This document shows positions 53,497-59,306 of a DNA stretch of 59,306 bases, piece after piece. The DNA comes from an uncultured Prevotellaceae bacterium. Lineage in GTDB: Bacteria; Bacteroidota; Bacteroidia; Bacteroidales; Bacteroidaceae. Every line of letters begins with the position of its first letter. Within the stretch, counting starts at the first letter, position 1. Position numbers and translations under genes: made by a program. The DNA is taken from positions 1-59,306 of the forward strand of contig CAMNCV010000080.1 of assembly GCA_946534585.1 (NCBI GenBank), written 5' to 3'. The notes beneath the pieces are model-generated. The model was not told the origin of the DNA. It saw only the letters and a list, made by a program, of their open reading frames with translations, and made no database searches.

Positions 53497-54657
53497 TCAC
53501 GCCATCATATCCCACAGACAATAGAGCACATAGGCAAGCAGTGCCGTGGTAGCGATGGTCAGTACCACGATGGTCCATTTCAATGAGAGACGCATACGCA
53601 GCGTCTGACGCTGTTTTTCTGTAATCGTTGGCTCTATACGCTCTTCCGTAGGCAGGTTGTCCTGCTTTGTGGTGTTGATGAAATCAACGGCATTCACGAG
53701 GTTGCGATCGTTCTCACTCATACCTGCTGTGTACTTGGCGAACTTCACGAGGTCAGCCGTTTCAAAGAGCATTGTGAGTTCCTGAATCTTCGATTGGTCC
53801 TCTTCCTGCTTCAGACGCTCGATTATCTCAGCCGAAGTCATCTCCATAGCATTGAATCCAAAGCGCTCCTGCATATATTTACGCAGCGTATCAGTGAGTT
53901 GCGTGTAATAAGCTTTGTAGTCAGAGGTCTGCATGGCAAGTGTATCTTTCTCGCTTCTTAGCTTTTCAATCTCATTCAGAGCTTTCTGATGAGGCGGTAT
54001 GCGCTTCACTATCTTCACCTTAAACTGCAATGGTTTATTACTCTTCAGTCGCAGCCAAGCCAGCCAGCAGAGCACGTAAAGCACTGCCACGAGCACAGCA
54101 AGCCAGAACAATTTTGACCATTCCGACCACAGGAAAGGATTATCCTGCACGTCTTTCGGTCCGAAGAACTGATTTGGATGCAGCGTATCCACGTCGATGG
54201 TGAGCACCTTCAGGGCAAGACTTTTGCTTTCATACTCGCGTCCATCTACCTTTACTTTCTGTGGAGGAATGAGATACAGCGTATCGTCAAAGGATGTCAG
54301 CGTAAGGTGCTGCGTCAGTTTTATGAATCCGTTTCCTGCATCAGTGGTGTCAACTCGCGGCATCTCCACAACCTCAAGCCCCGGCACAATCATCTGCTGT
54401 GGCTGCCACTGTGAGAACGCTACTTTCTGTCCGGGCTTCACACTGACCGACACGCGCATAGCGGTCTGCTCGCCAACGAGTATCTGCACGGAGTCAATCT
54501 CGCTATCAACGCTGACCTGTGCGGAGGCTGTAGCGGCGAAAAGCGTGGTTTGCAGTAATAGGACTGCAAACACATGCCATCTGTTTCTTATATTATTAAA
54601 TATGTGTATAGTCACCGTTAATAATTTCTTACTGTTCTTACTGTCACGCCTAAGCAA
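53497..54657 (-). CDS. conserved membrane protein of the Bat operon
   Basis: 386 residues. An N-terminal extension precedes a signal peptide (VFAVLLLQTTLFAATASAQ). A beta-rich exported domain (about 50-180) has a faint likeness to BatD. A membrane helix follows (LFWLAVLVAVLYVLCWLAWL), then a cytoplasmic helical domain and a last helix at the C-terminus. Proteins of this type occupy this slot, between the DUF58 and batA genes, in Bacteroidetes Bat operons, without known activity. 8 bp separate it from the DUF58 gene. Confidence 0.75.
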   Translation of the reverse strand: MLRRDSKNSKKLLTVTIHIFNNIRNRWHVFAVLLLQTTLFAATASAQVSVDSEIDSVQILVGEQTAMRVSVSVKPGQKVAFSQWQPQQMIVPGLEVVEMPRVDTTDAGNGFIKLTQHLTLTSFDDTLYLIPPQKVKVDGREYESKSLALKVLTIDVDTLHPNQFFGPKDVQDNPFLWSEWSKLFWLAVLVAVLYVLCWLAWLRLKSNKPLQFKVKIVKRIPPHQKALNEIEKLRSEKDTLAMQTSDYKAYYTQLTDTLRKYMQERFGFNAMEMTSAEIIERLKQEEDQSKIQELTMLFETADLVKFAKYTAGMSENDRNLVNAVDFINTTKQDNLPTEERIEPTITEKQRQTLRMRLSLKWTIVVLTIATTALLAYVLYCLWDMMA

Positions 54658-54665
54658 TGCTAATG

Positions 54666-55532
54666 TTATCTCATAGCGAACAACTGGCGAAGAGCCTTGA
54701 CGAAATCGCCATTGGTTGCCACGCTGACGTAGTCAACGCTATTGCGCTGGAAGATGCCTCGCAGTTCGTCGTTGCGATGCTGCCAGTACTGCTGATGCGC
54801 ACGACGCACGGCTTTACTCGACGTATCAATGTACTGTTCGAACCCCGTCTCGGCATCGTGTATGCGCAGGATACCGACATCAGGCAACTGTTTCTGTAGC
54901 GGGTCATAGAGTTGTATGCCTACGACATCATGGCGTGAGCGGCATATCTGCAGAGGTTTCTCGAAGTCCTTGCGGTCGTAGAAGTCGCTGAGCACAAAAG
55001 CCGTGCAACGATGTTTCTGTGTACGACCTAAGTATTCGAGAGCCACAGCCACATCTGTTTTCTTTGATTCGGGCTGAAAATCGAGCATCTCGCGTATGAT
55101 ATAGAGTATATGCTTGCGTCCCTTCTGTGGCGGAATATATTTCTCTACGCGGTCAGAGAAGAAGATAACGCCGATTTTGTCGTTATTCTGTATGGCACTG
55201 AAAGCCAGCGTTGCCGCTATTTCCGTAGCCATCTCACTCTTCGTCTCGCCACGCGTACCGAAGTTGAGCGACCCCGACACATCGACGAGCAGCATCACTG
55301 TCAGTTCACGCTCCTCCTCAAACACTTTGACATAGGGGCGATGGAAGCGGGCTGTAACGTTCCAGTCTATGTCGCGCACATCATCGCCATACTGGTATTC
55401 CCTTACTTCAGCGAATGCCATGCCACGCCCCTTGAAGGCAGAGTGGTACTGACCGGCGAACATATTGCTACTCAGTCCGCGGGTCTTTATCTCTATACGG
55501 CGTACTTTCTTTATGATTTCAGAAGTCTCCAT
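54666..55532 (-). CDS. DUF58 domain protein (vWA-like) of the Bat operon
   Basis: 288 residues, soluble. The DUF58 signature is GMAFAEVREYQYGDDVRDID, followed by NVTARFHRPYVK, and a vWA-like metal site occurs at LLVDVSGSLNFG. These proteins pair with MoxR ATPases, probably in metal insertion or complex assembly, a role known from a few MoxR systems and inferred here. The 43-bp gap from moxR holds an AT-rich repeat. Confidence 0.9.
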   Translation of the reverse strand: METSEIIKKVRRIEIKTRGLSSNMFAGQYHSAFKGRGMAFAEVREYQYGDDVRDIDWNVTARFHRPYVKVFEEERELTVMLLVDVSGSLNFGTRGETKSEMATEIAATLAFSAIQNNDKIGVIFFSDRVEKYIPPQKGRKHILYIIREMLDFQPESKKTDVAVALEYLGRTQKHRCTAFVLSDFYDRKDFEKPLQICRSRHDVVGIQLYDPLQKQLPDVGILRIHDAETGFEQYIDTSSKAVRRAHQQYWQHRNDELRGIFQRNSVDYVSVATNGDFVKALRQLFAMR

Positions 55533-55577
55533 TATGCATCACACATTATGATTATGGATTATGCATTATGAATTATC
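55531..55577. repeat. AT-rich dispersed repeat inside the Bat operon
   Basis: A chain of ATTATG, TTATGCATTATG and AATTAT motifs similar to the stretch at 10908-10977. It lies between moxR and the DUF58 gene. Confidence 0.5.
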
Positions 55578-56565
55578 ATGGCACTTCCACCTTATTTATT
55601 ATCTGGCTTACGATGTCTTCGCTCGTCACCATGCTCGCCTCAGCCTCATAGCTCAGTCCGATGCGGTGGCGCAACACATCGTGAGCCACGGCACGTACGT
55701 CCTCAGGGATAACATATCCGCGACGCTTGATGAACGCATAGGCACGCGCTGCCTTTGCAAGATTGATACTGGCACGCGGACTTCCGCCAAAGGTAATCAT
55801 CGGTTCGAGTTCCGACAAGCCGTAGTTCTTGGGGTAACGTGTAGCAAATACGATGTCGGCAATGTACTGTTCGATTTTCTCGTCGATATATACCTGACGC
55901 ACTACCTCACGTGCTCTAATTATCTCGTCAGCGCTGCTTACGGGCAATATCTCCGGAAGCGAGCCTGCAAGGTTCTCGCGCATAATCTTCTTCTCTTCCT
56001 CAAGAGTTGGATATCCTATCACCACCTTGAGCATGAAGCGGTCCATCTGCGCCTCAGGCAGTGGGTATGTACCCTCTTGCTCCACGGGGTTCTGCGTGGC
56101 CATGACGAGGAAAGGCTTCGGCAGGCGGAAGGTATCGTCGCCTATTGTCACCTGATGCTCCTGCATAGCCTCAAGCAGTGCCGACTGCACCTTCGCCGGA
56201 GCGCGGTTGATTTCGTCGGCAAGCACGAAGTTGGCAAACACCGGACCTTTCTTTACCTGGAAAGCCTCATCCTTCTGTGAGTAAATCATAGTGCCCACAA
56301 CGTCAGCCGGCAACAAGTCCGGAGTGAACTGTATGCGGCTGAACTTGCCGTCGATAAGTTTCGAAAGCGTATTGATGGCAAGCGTCTTTGCCAGTCCCGG
56401 CACGCCCTCAAGCAGTATATGACCATCGCTGAGCAAACCAATGAGCAGCGACTCTACCAAATGTTTCTGACCTACTATCACCTTATCCATACCAGTGGTA
56501 AGGTTCGTAACGAAATTACTATTTTGCTCTATCAGAGCATTCAGTTCTCTTATATCTACAGCCAT
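55576..56565 (-). CDS. moxR: MoxR-family AAA+ ATPase
   Basis: 329 residues from MAVDIRELNALIEQ (ATG at 56565). An in-frame ATG at 56613 is rejected because it lies inside the promoter -7 box. Walker A is the MoxR-type GVPGLAKT, Walker B is LADEINR, and the sensor region is ATQNPVEQEGTYPLPEAQ. It heads the Bat operon and is presumed to act as a chaperone on the vWA proteins downstream. Confidence 0.94.
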   Translation of the reverse strand: MAVDIRELNALIEQNSNFVTNLTTGMDKVIVGQKHLVESLLIGLLSDGHILLEGVPGLAKTLAINTLSKLIDGKFSRIQFTPDLLPADVVGTMIYSQKDEAFQVKKGPVFANFVLADEINRAPAKVQSALLEAMQEHQVTIGDDTFRLPKPFLVMATQNPVEQEGTYPLPEAQMDRFMLKVVIGYPTLEEEKKIMRENLAGSLPEILPVSSADEIIRAREVVRQVYIDEKIEQYIADIVFATRYPKNYGLSELEPMITFGGSPRASINLAKAARAYAFIKRRGYVIPEDVRAVAHDVLRHRIGLSYEAEASMVTSEDIVSQIINKVEVP

Positions 56566-56610
56566 GTCTGTAAAGTCTTGTTTTTTTGTTATTTCAATAT
56601 TATCAAAACA

Positions 56611-56642
56611 CAAAGTTACACATTTTTTCTCCGATAAACAAG
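56611..56642 (-). promoter_or_regulatory. promoter of the moxR/Bat operon
   Basis: Reverse-strand TAACTTTG (56611-56618) with CTTG 20 bp upstream (56639-56642). It gives a leader of about 40 nt before the 56565 start. This is the only clear promoter I see upstream of the ten-gene unit. Confidence 0.7.
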
Positions 56643-56693
56643 AATTCGCATTGCAATTTACATTTATTTAAGATTAAATTATACATAAATAAC

Positions 56694-56797
56694 AGTCAGA
56701 TACCAATCGTTGTGCAATTGCTATCTGATTACACTGCAATCGCTACCTGATTACACTGTAATCGCTATCAAATTACACTGCAATCGCATAGAGATTA
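56694..56797. repeat. 22-bp-period palindromic repeat array F (five units, first degenerate)
   Basis: Units start at 56694 (degenerate, AGTCAGATACCAATCG), 56716, 56738, 56760 and 56782. Spacers are ttgtgc, cactgc, cactgt and cactgc. The array sits between the divergent promoters of moxR and leuC. The rest of this 365-bp gap is those two promoters and AT-rich DNA. Confidence 0.9.
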
Positions 56798-56866
56798 CAA
56801 CGACACTGTTTTACCCCCTATAAATTTTCACGCAGCCCATGCTATGGAAAGAAAAACCACGCGAGG

Positions 56867-56898
56867 TTTGGCAGAATAAAAAAAAAATAGTAACTTTG
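56867..56898 (+). promoter_or_regulatory. promoter of leuCD
   Basis: TTTG (56867-56870), 20 bp, TAACTTTG (56891-56898) followed by C; the ATG is 32 bp downstream. I see no leader peptide or T-box. Confidence 0.8.
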
Positions 56899-56930
56899 CA
56901 ACCTAAATATAAATAACTTATAAAACATAT

Positions 56931-58325
56931 ATGAACACTCTTTTTGATAAAATCTGGGACAAGCATGTGGTGCAGACCGTCACTGACGGCCCTACACAGT
57001 TGTACATCGACCGTCTGTACTGTCATGAGGTGACCACACCGCAGGCTTTTGACACCCTGCGCGACAAAGGACTGAAGGTTTTCCGTCCTGACCACGTATT
57101 CGCTATGCCTGACCACAACACTCCTTCTGACCAGCAGGAGCGCATCGACGACCCAATCGGTCGCAAGCAGGTCGAGACGCTGAAGGCTAACTGTGAGGAG
57201 TTTGGCGTCAAGCACTTCGCAATGGGTACGAAGGACAACGGCATCATCCACGTAGTAGGTCCTGAGAAAGGCCTTTCACTGCCTGGCATGACTATCGTTT
57301 GTGGCGACTCTCACACCTCTACCCACGGTGCAGTAGGTGCCCTGGCAATGGGTATCGGCACTTCAGAGGTAGCACAGGTGCTGGCTTCTGAAACCATATT
57401 GCAGTCAAAGCCTAAGTCAATGCGTATCAATATTGAGGGCGAACTACAGCCGGGCGTAACGGCAAAGGATGTAGCTCTCTACATCATGGCGCAGATGACT
57501 ACCTCTGGTGCTACAGGCTATGTGGTTGAATATGCAGGCTCTACCATCCGCAATATGTCGATGGAAGGACGCCTGACACTGTCAAACCTCTCAATTGAGA
57601 TGGGTTCGCGCGCTGGCATCATCGCTCCTGACGAGACCACTTTTGCTTACCTGAAAGGTCGCGAGTATGCGCCTAAGGGGGCTGAATGGGACAAGGCCGT
57701 AGAATACTGGAAGACACTGAAGAGTGACGACGATGCCGTATTCGACAAAGAGGTCACTTATCGCGCTGAGGACATTGCCCCACGCATCACCTACGGCACT
57801 AACCCTGGTGCCGGCATCGCCATTGACGGTACTGTGCCTACGATGGAGTCAATGTCGGCTGAGGAGGCTGCTCAGTTGGAGTCACAACTCACTTATATGC
57901 AGTTTAAGCCAGGCGAGAAACTCGAAGGACATCCTGTTGACTACGTATTCCTCGGTGCTTGCACCAATGGTCGTATTGAGGATTTCCGTGCTTTCGCATC
58001 TATCGTCAAGGGAAAGAAAAAGGCCGACAACGTCGTGGCTTGGCTCGTACCTGGCTCATGGCTCGTGCGTCAGCAGATTATCGACGAGGGAATTGACAAG
58101 ATTCTTGAGGAAGCAGGTTTTGAACTGCGTCTGCCTTCTTGCTCAAGCTGTCTGGCTATGAACCCTGACAAGGTACCTGCCGGCAAACTGTCTATCTCAA
58201 CATCAAACCGTAACTTCGTAGGTCGTCAGGGACCTGGCGCACGCACTGTGCTCGCATCACCACTGACCGTTGCTGCATCTGCAATAACTGGTGTGATAAC
58301 TGACCCTCGCAAATTCATAGACTAA
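56931..58325 (+). CDS. leuC: 3-isopropylmalate dehydratase, large subunit
   Basis: Aconitase-family enzyme isomerising 2-isopropylmalate to 3-isopropylmalate with LeuD. 464 residues. Iron-sulfur ligands occur in LGACTNGR and SCSSCLAMN; the motif [12 protein letters not shown] near 120 is the family signature. It begins the leuCD unit behind a strong promoter, and its codons are fairly biased. leuD starts 19 bp downstream. Confidence 0.96.
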   Translation: MNTLFDKIWDKHVVQTVTDGPTQLYIDRLYCHEVTTPQAFDTLRDKGLKVFRPDHVFAMPDHNTPSDQQERIDDPIGRKQVETLKANCEEFGVKHFAMGTKDNGIIHVVGPEKGLSLPGMTIVCGDSHTSTHGAVGALAMGIGTSEVAQVLASETILQSKPKSMRINIEGELQPGVTAKDVALYIMAQMTTSGATGYVVEYAGSTIRNMSMEGRLTLSNLSIEMGSRAGIIAPDETTFAYLKGREYAPKGAEWDKAVEYWKTLKSDDDAVFDKEVTYRAEDIAPRITYGTNPGAGIAIDGTVPTMESMSAEEAAQLESQLTYMQFKPGEKLEGHPVDYVFLGACTNGRIEDFRAFASIVKGKKKADNVVAWLVPGSWLVRQQIIDEGIDKILEEAGFELRLPSCSSCLAMNPDKVPAGKLSISTSNRNFVGRQGPGARTVLASPLTVAASAITGVITDPRKFID

Positions 58326-58344
58326 TTCAAAGAGTAGTAGAATC

Positions 58345-58959
58345 ATGGCTAAACAGAAATTCAATATAGTTCGCTCTACCTGCATTCCTATTGCGATAGA
58401 CAACAACAATACGGATAATATCATCCCAGCACGTTATCTCGCCTTCACCACTCGCGACCCGAAGTTCTACGGCGATGCCTTCATGCACGACCTGCGTTAT
58501 GACGCTAACGATAAGCCTATTGCTGACTTCGTGATGAACAAACCTGAATTCTCGGCTGCACCAAGCGAGGGAATACACGAGATTATCGTGGGCGGCAAGA
58601 ACTGGGGCTCTGGTTCTTCACGCGAACATGCAGCGTGGGCTATTGCAGGATATGGCGTCCGCGTGGTCATATCGTCAAGCTTTGCTGATATCCACCGTAA
58701 CAATTTGCTCAACTGTTTCGTACTCCCCGTTATCGTAACACCAGAGTTTCAAGCTGAACTCTTCGAGAGCATCGACAAAGACCCACAGACCGTAGTTACC
58801 GTAGATTTGCCTAATCAGACTGTAACCAACGAAGCAACAGGTCACTCTGAGAGGTTTGAAATCAACGGTTACAAGAAGTATTGTCTTGAGAATGCCCTTG
58901 ATGACATTGACTTCCTGCTTGAAAATCAGGATAAGATTGTAGCCTGGGAGCAAAAGTAA
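58345..58959 (+). CDS. leuD: 3-isopropylmalate dehydratase, small subunit
   Basis: Swivel-domain partner of LeuC. 204 residues. The conserved NTDNIIPARYL near the N-terminus and the GGKNWGSGSSREHAAWA segment bind substrate. It is the last gene of the leuCD unit; a terminator follows 28 bp behind the stop. Confidence 0.96.
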   Translation: MAKQKFNIVRSTCIPIAIDNNNTDNIIPARYLAFTTRDPKFYGDAFMHDLRYDANDKPIADFVMNKPEFSAAPSEGIHEIIVGGKNWGSGSSREHAAWAIAGYGVRVVISSSFADIHRNNLLNCFVLPVIVTPEFQAELFESIDKDPQTVVTVDLPNQTVTNEATGHSERFEINGYKKYCLENALDDIDFLLENQDKIVAWEQK

Positions 58960-58987
58960 ATACTAACAATCATTCTGTTTATACGTC

Positions 58988-59023
58988 AATCCCACCATTA
59001 CTCAATGTAGTAATGGTGGGATT
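58988..59023 (+). terminator. terminator of leuCD
   Basis: AATCCCACCATTACT (58988-59002) pairs perfectly with AGTAATGGTGGGATT (59009-59023), with a 6-nt loop, and is followed by T-rich sequence. Confidence 0.9.
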
Positions 59024-59203
59024 TTTATTATTCTGCGAGGCCTTCGCATATATGTCTGAGATAGCATCTGAACCAAACTTTAATTAGTATTATTCTCAAA
59101 GAGTTCTATGGTCTGCAGCGGTAGGCGGCATGATATATTCTTGATTTTTTAGTGGGTAATTGTTTTAAAGAATGTTAATATCATGCAGTTTTATAACGAT
59201 TTA

Positions 59204-59259
59204 TTTGCAGGAAACTGTAAATAGTATTACTTTTGCAGTGTACTATTATAGTAGTACAC
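59204..59259 (+). promoter_or_regulatory. promoter and leader hairpin of the next gene
   Basis: TTTG (59204-59207), 20 bp, TACTTTTG (59228-59235) followed by C is a strong promoter match. Directly downstream GTGTACTA (59238-59245) and TAGTACAC (59252-59259) form an 8-bp hairpin at the very 5' end of the transcript, possibly an RNA-stabilising structure. The 180 bp between the leuCD terminator and this promoter shows nothing else. Confidence 0.65.
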
Positions 59260-59299
59260 CATAAAACTATTAGCTAAACAAACAAAAATACATTAAATT

Positions 59300-59306
59300 A
59301 TGATTG
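59300..59306 (+). CDS. probable start of the next gene (only seven bases in window)
   Basis: An ATG at 59300 lies 64 bp behind the promoter at 59204-59235 and is preceded by an A-rich leader. Only the codons for Met-Ile are visible, so no identity can be given. Confidence 0.35.

Noticed and set aside
56566..56613. 16-residue N-terminal extension of MoxR
   Set aside because: Its start codon lies inside the promoter -7 box.
6737..56797. CRISPR array as explanation of the 22-bp-period repeats
   Set aside because: Spacers are only 6 bp, there are no cas genes nearby, and the same small array recurs at six places.

Overview
The window looks like core chromosome of a member of the Bacteroidales, most probably a Prevotella-like organism. 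The evidence is the set of promoters of the Bacteroidetes type (TTTG or TTG, 19-20 bp, then TAnnTTTG) in front of most transcription units, the near absence of Shine-Dalgarno sequences, a complete Bat aerotolerance operon, anaerobic enzymes (pyruvate:ferredoxin oxidoreductase, class III ribonucleotide reductase) and secreted polysaccharide hydrolases. I see no rRNA, tRNA, CRISPR array, prophage or insertion sequence. The genus assignment is an inference from gene content.

Layout. 1-4300: the end of a DExK-type AAA ATPase gene, asnA, and a vitamin B6 cluster (a ThiD-like/AraC fusion regulator, pdxS, pdxT). 4300-10900: reverse-strand carbohydrate block (GH31 alpha-xylosidase/glucosidase, GH106 rhamnosidase, DUF1015 protein). 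10970-15000: rlmH, a phosphoglucomutase, an inverted-repeat element and an ATPase gene. 15000-22630: pyruvate:ferredoxin oxidoreductase, then nrdD-nrdG-kdsA. 22880-30500: pyrD with a small lipoprotein, a galactose/arabinose module (galM, SSS symporter, araD) and a cytoplasmic GH13 enzyme. 30660-34850: a second lipoprotein related to the first, carboxynorspermidine dehydrogenase, recA and nudC. 35070-43950, reverse strand: nitroreductase, small secreted protein, CPA2 antiporter, pepT, leuA, dnaB, ispE. 44060-56570, reverse strand: one apparent ten-gene transcription unit, moxR - DUF58 - membrane protein - batA - batB - batC - batDE fusion - PAP2 phosphatase - queA - nadE, whose later genes overlap or abut. 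56900-59306: leuC-leuD and the promoter of a next gene that is cut off.

The most unusual signal is not a gene. Six intergenic regions (near 6.8, 18.7, 28.7, 35.0, 44.0 and 56.7 kb) carry the same kind of array: 16-bp partly palindromic units of the form AATC-N8-ATTA, separated by exactly 6 bp. The unit period is 22 bp, about two helical turns. Five of the six arrays fit the same 104-bp, five-unit frame, although two of them include one degenerate unit. Units appear in both orientations and have exchangeable half-sites. I do not recognise this family from the literature. Second in interest is a predicted regulator that joins a ThiD-like kinase domain, apparently stripped of its catalytic motif, to an AraC DNA-binding domain directly upstream of pdxST. 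Further points are an inverted-repeat element with self-palindromic arms at 13452-13648, a BatD-BatE fusion that still carries an internal signal-peptide-like segment, and a mutually exclusive hairpin set in the nrdD leader.
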